Assembly (NCBI RefSeq): GCF_029931775.1
Contig: NC_079320.1
Coordinates: 60,033,521 to 60,097,520, forward strand
Length of the DNA: 64,000 nucleotides
Direction of reading: 5' to 3'
Origin: Euleptes europaea
Lineage: Eukaryota; Chordata; Lepidosauria; Squamata; Sphaerodactylidae
The notes beneath the pieces are model-generated. The model worked only from the letters and a program-made list of their open reading frames with translations, made no database searches and was not told the DNA's origin. This document shows positions 45,676-55,800 of the stretch, piece after piece. The translations under genes and the position numbers were made by a program. The first letter of the stretch is position 1. Each line of letters opens with the position of its first letter.

Positions 45676-45907
45676 AGTACATAAGAAAAGCCCTGCTGGA
45701 TCAGACCAAGGCCCATCAAATCCAGCAGTCTGCTCACACAGTGGCCAACCAGGTGCCTCTAGGAAGCCCCCAAACAAGACGACTGCAGCAGCACCATCCT
45801 GCCTGTGTTCTACAGCACCTAAGATAATAGGCCTGCTCCTCTGATCCTGGAGAGAATAGGTATGCATCATGACCAGTATTCATTTTAACTAGTAGCCATG
45901 AATACCC
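45676..45907 (-). mobile_element. CR1/L3-type LINE 3' fragment, left part
   Basis: TAAGAAAAGCCCTGCTGGAT, CACAGTGGCCAACCAGGTGC and AGTAGCCATGAATACCCCTC are the inverse of a CR1/L3 3' end. The fragment resumes at 46717 after a hAT insertion. Confidence 0.88.
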
Positions 45908-45915
45908 CTCTCCTC

Positions 45916-46708
45916 CAGTGGTGGATCTACTATGAAACTAATGCAGCTTAAGCTTCAGGGCCCCTAATCCCTGAGGGGCCCTGAAGCAACTTTATTTTAA
46001 TGAGTGATTTTTCCAACAAAATCAATGGAGTTATTTTTAAGTGTTTGTTATTAAAATAAGGCAATTTTAGTGATAGAATCATAAGGCTTTCACGGTCAGA
46101 GTTCATCGGTTCTTGTAGGTTATCCGGGCTGTGTGACCGAGGTCTTGGTATTCTCTTTCCTGATGTTTCGCCATCAGCTGTGGCAGGCATCTTCAGAGGA
46201 GTAACGCTGAAGGACAGTGTCTCACAGAGTTGTGTCCTTCAGTGTTACTCCTCTGAAGTCTCACAGAGACACTGTCCTTCAGTATTACTCCTCTGAAGAT
46301 GCCTGCCACAACTGCTGGCGAATCGTCAGGAAAGAGAATACCAAGACCACGGTCACACAGCCCGGATAACCTACAAGAGCCAATAAGCCAATGGGTTGAA
46401 GTACTTAATATTGACCTTAGAATATGCTCTAATACCCATTTCAAAAGGCTTCAAAATGTCTCCAATTCAGGCTACACTCGTCTCACTTGTGCATCTTAAC
46501 ACCAAAAATCAGATTTTCACCTCTTTATCCTAATGAGCCCCCTCTGATGACCTTCTGCCTCTCTATTAGGGAATGAACCACGACATCTGCCATAGAACAA
46601 CCCCATTGAAGAAGGTAACAGTGGTTACCCAGACCTCATTTGCTGGTTGCAAAGGGGGCCCCATAACAGTTCAAGCTTCAGGGTCCCAAAAATGTTGACC
46701 CACCACCG
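45916..46708. mobile_element. hAT element inserted into the CR1 fragment
   Basis: The inverted ends are CAGTGGTGGATCTAC at the left and the complement of CGGTGGTGGGTCAAC at the right. An 8-bp target duplication CTCTCCTC lies at 45908-45915 and 46709-46716. Subterminal blocks (GCTTCAGGGCCCC and its complement) also pair. Family A copy 3 (46089-46383) is inserted within it. No transposase is visible. Confidence 0.88.
46089..46383. mobile_element. Fold-back repeat family A, copy 3
   Basis: The left arm is antisense (GGTTCTTGTAGGTTATCCGG, GCAGGCATCTTCAGAGGAGT) and the right arm sense (CTCTGAAGATGCCTGCCACA, CCCGGATAACCTACAAGAGC). The centre holds extra short repeats of the TGTCCTTCAGTGTTACTCCT block, so the apex is more complex than in copy 2. 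It is nested in the hAT element. Confidence 0.85.
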
Positions 46709-46716
46709 CTCTCCTC

Positions 46717-46820
46717 CATGAACATGTCCACTCCCCCCTCTTAAAGCCTTCCAAGTTGGCAGCCATCACCACACCCTGGGGCAGGGAGTTCCACAGTTTA
46801 ACTATGCGTTGTGTGGAAAA
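46717..46820 (-). mobile_element. CR1/L3-type LINE 3' fragment, right part
   Basis: CATGAACATGTCCACTCCCC, CAAGTTGGCAGCCATCACCA and AGGGAGTTCCACAGTTTAAC continue the LINE interrupted at 45907. Confidence 0.85.
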
Positions 46821-46821
46821 A

Positions 46822-47048
46822 AAAGTGTGTGTGTGTGTGTATGTGTAAGTGCCATCAAGTCGCTTCTGACTCATGGCAACCCTATGAATCAAAGTCCTCC
46901 AAAATGTCCTATCTTTGACAGCCTTTCTCAGATTTTGCAAACTGTAGGCTGTGGCTTCCTTTATTGAGTCAATCCATCTCTTGTTGGGTCTTCCTCTTTT
47001 CCTGCTGCCCTCAACTTTTCCTAGCATGACTGTCTTTTCCAGTGACTC
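46822..47048 (-). mobile_element. Bov-B LINE, 3' end
   Basis: GTAAGTGCCATCAAGTCGCT, GTCCTCCAAAATGTCCTATC and CTAGCATGACTGTCTTTTCC match 43131-43345. It is about 225 bp, strongly 5'-truncated. Confidence 0.92.
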
Positions 47049-47049
47049 T

Positions 47050-48056
47050 CGCATGACCCTTTTAAATCCTCGTGGCAAAAAATCTTAGATGAGAAACTGT
47101 CGTTGTTGGGCTTCTCGCAGGATATGTTATTAGATCTTGGGAAAACTGAAGCTTTTACCAAAATTAAAAAGCGCACTCAAGAGCTCGATTATAACAGCAC
47201 TACTTTCCGTGCTCGTCGCGTCTGTTCATTCCAGTTCTTCGGAAGACCCCCTCCATGTGGTCTGTCTGCCTATACATATTATCTGACAACTCCTCATATC
47301 TGTAGAGCTTTTTGCTTGGCTAGATTGAATGCTAACCCTTCTATGGTAATGCAGGGCAGAATTCTGAATATACCCTACTCAGACAGGATCTGCCCTTGCT
47401 CTTCTGGCTCTATTGACTCATTAGCTCATGCCCTTTTGGAATGCCGCTTTTACGAGGAACTTCGATCGCGCTATATTTTCCCCCTTTTAACATACAAATC
47501 CAATGCCTCTGTGACTGACATAATGCCTTTTTTACTAAGTGATAGGAACCCCAAGGCTACATTGTCAGTGGCAAGATTTGTTTCAGTCCTTATGTAACCT
47601 TGCCAATATTGTGTGCTTTAGGATCCAGGGGGGCTCACTGAGCATGGGCAGTTAGGTAGGTTACTAAGTGCAACTGCCACACCCCTCAGTCAGTTGGGCT
47701 GGCTAGGAAGAGGGAAGCCAGAGTTAAACGGAGGGGATTAATCATTTCCCTTTACAGGTCAGGCTGGGAAGAGAGAAGGCCTTCAGCATCTTCAGCAGCA
47801 TTCATCGAGAATGTAAAAGGGAAGCAACAACCCTGCAGTTAAACTTTAAGTTGTGGACTTTTCCTTCTCTCCTTACTATTGCACTTGGTGTTGTTTACCA
47901 ATGTACAGCGTGCCCTTCCTGAAGGGCACTGAAGATTTTGTGTATTGTGTTTGTAATTGGTTACTTGAAGTTATATGTTGCGCTGTTATATTAAATGTTT
48001 TGCTATTCTATTGCAAGCAATTTCACATCTGTCCACAAGTAGTGCTGTCATTTTAT
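47050..48056 (+). mobile_element. LINE ORF2 C-terminal fragment with 3' region
   Basis: The open frame 47103-47597 encodes 164 residues, including HICRAFCLARLNANPSMVMQ and a Cys/His cluster CPCSSGSIDSLAHALLECRF. This resembles the zinc-knuckle-like C-terminus of LINE ORF2 proteins. An AT-rich 3' region follows, to about 48056. The clade may be I/Vingi-like, but this is a memory-based guess. The frame lacks any start-proximal domains, so it is a 5'-truncated copy rather than a host gene. Confidence 0.6.
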
Positions 48057-48294
48057 TGAATTCAGAAAAAAACAAAACCCTTATCCTCTAGTGGGGATTT
48101 GTATCAACAGGGTTACACTTATATCCCTCCAACACTAGATATATGCTGCTCAAGATCAATTGATCAAGGAGCTTCTAAGGGATAAAAGGAAAGGAAACAA
48201 ACAAACAAAAAAAAAACCCCGGAGTCCTACTGCAAACGAATCATCAGAACAGTTTAATGATAAATGGCAACCATTTTACAACTATTTTCTACTT

Positions 48295-48560
48295 ATTGTC
48301 GAAGGCATGGTCAGAGTTCATTGGTTCTTGTAGGTTATCCGGGCTGTGTAACCGTGGTCTTGGTTTGTAGGAAGAGTAATATATGGTCAGAAAGGGGTTG
48401 GGTTTGAGCTGAATCATTGTCCTACACACTTGACACTGAGAGACACTGTCCTTCAGCATTACTCCTCTGAAGATGCCTGCCACAGCTGCGGGCGAAACGT
48501 CAGGACAGAAAATACCAAGACCACGGTCACACAGCCCGGATACCCTACAAGAACCAATTT
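48295..48560. mobile_element. Fold-back repeat family A, copy 4
   Basis: The left arm is antisense (GTCGAAGGCATGGTCAGAGT, GGTTCTTGTAGGTTATCCGG). It then jumps to the antisense of an upstream part (AAAGGGGTTGGGTTTGAGCT), turns at CCTACACACTTGACACTGAG and runs sense to CCTACAAGAACC. The left arm therefore has an internal gap relative to the right arm. Confidence 0.8.
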
Positions 48561-48839
48561 CCTACTTAGTTCATAAATATATGTAACTGGATAGCATATT
48601 AGTATGGTAATGAATGTTCAATGTGATTTAACCACACGCAGCAAAAAAAAAAAACCAGTAGAAGGATTTTTTAAAAGTGTTTTATGAACTTATTAGATTG
48701 ATAAGATTTATTTTTTAAAAAAATATCTGTGTTTATGTATATTACTTATGTCTATTGCAGACGGATCCCTTTCCCCCCTTTTTTTCCGTTTTGTATCCCA
48801 CAATTTTAAAATAAAATAATTAAAAAAAACCCCAAACAA

Positions 48840-48892
48840 ACCCCGGTGGGTGGGTGGGTGGGTGGATGGATGGGTGGGTGGGGGGGGGGGAG
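48840..48892 (+). repeat. GGTG/GGAT microsatellite before SNX25
   Basis: A run of GGTGGGTGGGTGGGTGG type repeats, ending in a G run. It borders the SNX25 CpG block and could form G-quadruplex structures. Confidence 0.85.
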
Positions 48893-49429
48893 AAGGGGAT
48901 CCAGCAGGCGACCCTCCCGCGCTGAGATGGGCGGCAGCCCGGGGGCGAGGGGAGGCGCGCCTGGCCCCGCCTCGCCCGGCCGAGCGCACATGGCCGGGTT
49001 CCCAGCAGCCTCCCTCCCGCCGCACGGAAGCGGGCTCGGCCGGGCCTCCTGCGGCTGGCGGGGCGCGATGTGACGGGCGAGCGGCCGCGGGCGTGAGCGG
49101 CGCTGTGCAGCGGCGGGGCCGCTTCCTCGGCGGAGCCCGGGCATGAGCCGGCGGGGAGACGCGGCCTGGCGAGCGGGCGCCCGGGGCGGGAGATGCGCTG
49201 GTCCCCGCCGCCGGCCGGAGCAGCAGCATGTTCCCCGATGCGGACGCCGCTAGCCAGGCCGAGGCGGCCGGCTGTGCCGTGGCCGCGCCCGGCGCTCAAA
49301 GCCCCGGCCGCGAGTCGTGCGGCGAGGGCGGCGGCGAGGAGGACGACGACGACGAGGAGGAGGCGGCGGCGGCGACGGAGCGCGGCTTGCCCCGCTCCAT
49401 GCTGCCCGCCGCCGCCGCCGCCGGACTGG

Positions 49430-49467
<38 letters not shown>

Positions 49468-49800
49468 GCGGGCTCGCTCTCCCCCCTGGCCCGGCCGCCC
49501 GCGGACGAGGAGGAGGCGGCCGCAGGGCAGCGGTGCTGGGCGGCGCTCCTGCTCCGGCTCCTCTTCTGCCTGGGCTGCGCCGCCGGCGCCTTCGGCCTCG
49601 GCGCCGCGCTGGCGCTGCTCGGGCGCGGCGGGGCCCGGACGCCTCCGCCCGATTTCCCGGCCGCCTGGAGCCGCCGCTACCCCGCGGAGGACGAGGCCGC
49701 CCCGCTGCTGCGAGCGGCCGCGGTAAGGAAGCCCTCCACCACCACCACCCCCACTACTCCCGGTTGCGCGCGCCTCTTGCCCGGGGCCTAGGCCGCCCTG
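48880..49800 (+). promoter_or_regulatory. SNX25: CpG-rich promoter region of SNX25
   Basis: Very GC- and CpG-rich sequence surrounds the first SNX25 exon. No TATA box was seen. Long open frames on both strands here result from base composition. The transcription start is not fixed by the sequence. Confidence 0.7.
49228..49722 (+). CDS. SNX25: SNX25 coding exon 1
   Basis: It encodes 165 residues beginning MFPDADAASQAEAAG. Eleven uninterrupted CTG codons (49432-49464) encode Leu 69-79 in the first hydrophobic segment. The ATG at 49228 (context AGCATGT) is chosen because it is the only start in the frame that joins exon 2 and no upstream in-frame ATG precedes it. The donor is GCG|GTAAGG. Some databases start SNX25 at the later MDKALKE, encoded in exon 2. 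Confidence 0.85.
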
Positions 49801-52800
49801 GCCCATTCCTAGTAGAAAAGGGCCAGAGTCCAGTGGCCCCTGAAAGACCAACGGACATATTTTCCGGTAGGGTCTGAGCAAAAGATTTACGGGGGAAACA
49901 ACAACGGGATGCTGGAGCTTAAGAATTATTTCACTATTCAGACACTTCTTAATGGTGTTTCAGTAATAGAAAAGGGCAAGAGTCCAGTTGCCCCTTGAAG
50001 ACTAACAAAAATATTTTCTGGTAGGGTGTGAGCTTTCGTGAGCCACAGCTCACTTCTTCAGGTGTCTGAAGTGAGCTGTGGCTCACGAAAGCTCATACCC
50101 TGCCAGAAAATATTTTTGTTAGTCTTTAAGGTGCGACTGGACTCTTGCCCTTTTCTACCAGAAAATATTTTTGCTAGTCTTTCAGGTGCGACTGGACTCT
50201 TGCCCTTTTCTACTACGGCAGACAGACTAACACGGCGACCCACTGTGAATTATCTTGCTCATTCCTGTTGCTGTGTTACCCACCCTCTCTCCCCTATTGG
50301 CAGATACATCCATACAGGCGCCTTAAAAGAAAAACAACAACTTGTTCCATCATAAAATGATCAGTATGTAAGGAGCTCCTTAAAATAAACGACAATCAGT
50401 TGAAATCAGTATGTAACTAACCTTTAAAAAGGAGCTCCTTCTCATATTTCAAGCTGATCAAACCCATTAATATGGATCCATTAATAACAAATACGCCGTT
50501 ACATCTCTATGGTCATCATTCTTGTCCTAAACCATCACTCTCTCGCTCTCTCTCTGTCTTACCCGAATAGTTGCAGACCTTTTGTTTGTAGACTGTTCTT
50601 TGCCAGGGTCTCCCTTGACTGAACTCTCAGCCCCCCCCCCCCGCATTATTGCTCCTTCTTCAGGAGAGAGTGCCTCTGAACATACGTGAAGTGTGCTTTA
50701 GCACATGCCTCTGGGGTTGGGGTCAGGGCTGCGGGGCGGGGGGATTGGCAAAAAGGACCAAACTCCAGAGACCGCAGCCACTCTTGGGACTCCTGGAGCT
50801 GGACAAGGCCTATCCTTTTCTTTCATATGATGTTTATGTGGTCTGAGGGGGAACTTGGTGGGAATTTCATCTGGGGGCTCTTGTTAGCCACGATTAGAGT
50901 ACTAGATTGTATGTATCGCTGCTAAGTAAACTTGAGTCCGGGCATTTCTCTTTTTAGAAAGTAACCTCGACTGATCCAGATTACCCAGTATAAACAAAAG
51001 GCGAGATGGCGGAGGGAGCCCTGCCTACTCAAAATAGAGGGTGGATGTGTGTGCAATGAGCTTGGCCTGCTGTCATTCTCTCCCCTCCCTCCTTCTGTTA
51101 CCTGCTGGAGGAAGGAGGGTTGTATGTCACTGCCTGTGCAGTGGTGATGCAGCTGTTCCTGCTAATTTGGCTGCAGTGTTCAGTAACAGAGGATTTCTTC
51201 AGTCTGTAAAACTTACCATAGTAAAATGTTTAGAGTGACTTAACAGTACTTTTTAATGCCAGTCCAGTAGGGCAAGTTAGTCTCTTTAATGTGTGTGCTT
51301 TAGAGAGATTACCGTATGTCTTACGGGCCCACGTATAAAATACAGACAATCATCTTAACTACCACCAACACCTCTCTGTTCAGTCAGTGGGTATTTTCTG
51401 TAAATGTAGCCTTTCTATCAAAGTCCTCTGCACCATTAGGGTGAGGCACCCTATCTATGTAAGGTAGCAGCTTTTGAAGCATCGCTGATGGATGGCAATA
51501 TGGTCACTTGTTTCATTTTATTATCCCGTGGATTTGGATTTTCGGCTTTGGATGCTAAAATTTCTTACACCACCTCTGCTTTATGTGCAGAAGTTTCTCT
51601 CTGTTCTGATCTCAAACCAAAATGCTATGCCAGAAGTATGAGAAACGGAATTGAAAAAGAAGGCATCGCATTGCTGGCATTCTGCTTTCCTAGGGCCTGG
51701 TCTTTACTAAACTGATAAATCTGTGGGTGGGCTGTACCACTACAAAATACAGGTGGGGGGTCACATGACTGAGTGATCCACCATGCAAAAGACATCTCTG
51801 CACACAGAGAGCTAGATGTCAAGGGAGAAGGAAAGAATCTACTTTTCAATATGTAGAATATTCTTGTGTGTGAATGCTGCATGTTGTTCGAAGTGGATCA
51901 GGCAAATCCTTTACTACATCCATGAGAACTGGGTCAGAGACTAGCAGAGAACCCCAGTTTCTTCTGTCCTGTGGGACTAGCAAGGGTCAGCACTGAGATT
52001 GCCGCAGTGAACAAGTTGCTTGTTAAAATGGGATGCATTTAATTAGCATATGTGGGCCTTGACAAACCCCATGTGGCCATTCCCTTGACACACATCCTTC
52101 ACTAAGTGGCCTTTGGCCCTAATCTTCCACAGAGAAGCAAATTATGTCTTTCAAAATGATCTTGGTAGTCCCCCCCCCCCCCCGTGAATATTCTGTTATC
52201 TCAGTACTGAAGGTTTGTACTTGGAAGCAAACTCAACTGATCAGGATTAAACTATTGAGTAAGTGTGCTTTGGATTGTGTTTTAGTCTTTAAGCACATGA
52301 ATTGTTGTTTTTTTCCCCAGTCCCAAAATGCAAAATCCAAAACTACTTCAAGGGCAGATGCCCACAGCCATTTTTAATATGTTGAAATCAATTTACGTTG
52401 TACATGCCTCAGCATATCAGAATCCTCAGGAATTTCCCCCAATGGTTGGTAGTGGAGTATAGTAATTGAAAATGGTGCTATATCATTTTCCACTTACCGA
52501 TTCTTGCACATGCCAGCCCTATCAGATATAAGCTAAGGTTTGATCCCAGAAATTCCTTCAAGTGTTGGTAGTTGAATTGGAAGCAAGATGTCAGTACTTA
52601 AAAAAACAATAGCGTAAGGACTTGTACTTCGTAATGTTTGGGTTTTTTTTCCTTTTAACTATGTATATTCATGTTCTTCTAGGTCTTATTACTAACAGTA
52701 GGAATTCTATCATGTTCATGTCAGGGAAAAAGCAATGTAAGCATTGACTTGACAGTAAAAAGCAATGTTCTCCTTTTACTATGTGAGAGAGTAATGGTCT

Positions 52801-55800
52801 TCCTAAGCTCTAGCCACTCTGGATATGAGTGAGAATTGCTGATGAAGGACAAGTTGATTAAACGTAGAATCCTAAGAAGAATTACATCTTTCCAAGTCCA
52901 CTGACTTTGATGGATTTAGGGTGTAATTCTGCTTGGGATAGCACTGTTAGTAACTGATTAATGAAGCCCTTGTTAACATGTTATAGTTTTTTCAGCCACA
53001 TCAAGTGCATTGAGAAAGAGTTGCAAGGGCAATGGGAAGAAGGAGGTGTTTTTTGTTTGGTAAATATATTAGGTGCTGAGAAAAAACAATGGCCACAGCA
53101 TATTAATTCATTTTCAGGACTATAAGTTAGGAGTTGAGAGGTACCTTAGGCTCTCAGTTTATTCTAGCATTTTGACTGTCTTCATCAGATGCATGAACTG
53201 TACGTCCATGTGGCTGATGCATTCATATTTGCAACAGAAAGTCAGGAGTCTGGGTAATGTTACAAAGAGAGACTGGTTTAAAGCAAGTTTAGGCTATAAA
53301 CTATTCAGTGATCTTTTTGCAGTTGCTTGTTTGTTGGCTTAGCTTTGTAAAAAGATTCTCTGAGATCAATAGTTTTGTCCTTAGTGATTTGTTTACTTTG
53401 ATTGTTTGATGGTCTTACTTCAGGTAATGGTCAGTTTCCTTCTAAAGTGAGACCTAGTGAGCAATTTTTGATACCTCCTGTCTTTGTACAAGATTCCGGC
53501 ACAAGTCTTGACTTCCCTTTCTAAGGAATCAATTCTTTCTTGTAGTTTGGCTGTTGCCTCTAGATATCAATGTCTGATGGGGATAATTTCTTGATGACTT
53601 GTAAAAATATAACCTTGTGTAATGTCTTCCATTCTGGTTATGAAAGGCCAGCCAGAGGAATTAAATTATCAGCATTTTTGTCCTCTTTTATGTGCTTCTA
53701 CAGCTGCCAGCTTTTTTAGGAACACAGTTTACGAATGCCACCTTCTTGCTTGAATGTGGTATTATGATGGTATTCCTTTTTTTCTTGCATCATTCTCTTG
53801 TATCTCTGGGCACTTTGGCTATTTGACGTACAGTGCTACCCCAAACAGAGTCAACACCCTTCTAAATCAACTGGAATCAAATGGCTTAGAAGGGTGTGAT
53901 TCTGCTTAGGATTGCATAGATACATTTTTAAATTGCAAATTATAGTTGCCATTAAAAATAACCTAACTTTTCAATGCATTTTTGTGTTTCTTTAAAAACA
54001 ACAACAATCTTACAGTTGGCCAACAGAGGGGAGTTGGTCTCTTGGCTAGGATGTGGCCTGTGTTGTCTAGTGATTGTAGTTAAGGCACGACAAGGAGAGG
54101 ATCACAAACAAAAATAGTAATACCCTCCCCACCCAAACAACAACAACACAAAAGCCTTGGAACTAGTGGAAGAGACACTGACAAGGCCTGTATTTCACAG
54201 GGCAGCATTTGACTGTGAACACCATCAAAGCTGGTAATCCCATAGGCTCCTTGTATCTTCGGGACCGCCTCTCCTGGTACACCCCGTGAAGGACATTACA
54301 TTCTGCTAATAATAACTTATTGGTGGTTCCCGGTCCCAGGAGCGTGCGGCTGTCCTCAACGAGAGCCAGGGCTTTTTCGGCCCTTGCTCCAACCTGGTGG
54401 AATGCTCTACCTAGTGACAACAGGGACCTGAAAGAGTTCCACAGGTCCTGTAAGACAGAGCTTTTCCACCAGGCCTATAACTGAGGACAGCTGCAATGCT
54501 GGTCTCCCTATTCTTCCCCCCCCTTTTTTTTTCTTTGTCCAATTGGCGTTTTATAGGGGGTGGCCTGCTGGCTTGGCTATGACATATTTTGCTATAGCGG
54601 GTACTATAGTAAGTTGTGCACCATCTATTTTAATAATTGGTTAATACCGGTAATCTGTGAGTTGGATATTTTGATGGGTATTTTAATTGGTATTTATATG
54701 TATGCTCATAATTTTATCGTTGTTCCCCGCCCTGAGCCTAGTTTCGGCTGGGGAGGGTGGGTTAGAAATATAACAAATAAATACCTCCCTTTTTTCTCCT
54801 TCTGCCCCACCTCCAGTTTTGTAGCTGAATTGGTTTACTTTTTGGCTTTAAAACATTTCAGCATGCATTTGCACCATGCAGGGGAGCAGTGAAGTACAAA
54901 GAGTGAGATTTTTGTAAATTGGTACCGTGGGAAGAATTATGACCCTCAGTTGTCCAAGATAGTTACATTATATGCAGCATTCCTCCATCTTTTTTATAAG
55001 GCTATTTTAAAATGTTTTAATGCTTTTATTGATTAATATGACTTTTATATTCTGTAAGCCGCTCGGAGCCTGGCTTTAGCTGGGAAGAGAGGGTTACAAA
55101 TGGAAATAAAAAATAAAATAAATATTACAGTATGTGTGCATGTTTTCTTTCAGAATCTTTTATCTGGAAATGCACACGAACCTGCCCAGTCTAGAAGAGT
55201 GATAATTTCTCATAACATGGATAAAGCTTTGAAAGAAGGTGAGTGACTCCTAGGAGCATTTAAGACTCTGAAGATAATCAGTTATTGTATGAGAAGCAAT
55301 TACTCCAGGTATTAGATCTATTGTAAAGGGTGTTTAGAATACAAGGGTGAGAACTCCTCATACTATTAACTGGAACGGGAATGTCTATTTTTGTAGGATT
55401 GCATTGTGTGCTGTCATGGCTGAAGTAGTAAACAGGGCAAGAGGGATACAGTTACATCATAAGCAACCACATATTAATGCATTTGCTACTCATTCGGTTT
55501 TATAGGATTTTATTGAGTTGGAGCAGATAACTGCACATTTGCAGAGAAAAGGTTCGCTAATATTAAAGGAGTGATAACATCAAGACAGTGTGGTTTAGTG
55601 GTCAGAATGCTGGACTGGTAGTGGGAAAAGTTGGGTTCAAATTCCCCCCACAATTACTTTGGGACACTTTCATTTTAGCTTATCTCACAGGGTTGTTGTG
55701 AGTGTAAAATTGAAGTGGGGAGAGCCATGTATCTCTGAGCTCCTGTGAGGGGAAATGCATGTTAACATGTAGTCTTTGTTAGTCTGTAGATTTTCAGGAC

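Noticed and set aside
46083-48560. CRISPR-like or attachment-site array made of the repeated GGTTCTTGTAGG blocks
   Set aside because: These are inverted arms of dispersed repeats in a vertebrate genome, not spaced direct repeats.
48820-49881. 353-codon minus-strand frame opposite SNX25 exon 1
   Set aside because: Produced by GC-rich composition; low-complexity Gly/Arg/Pro protein; the plus-strand frame joins SNX25 exon 2.
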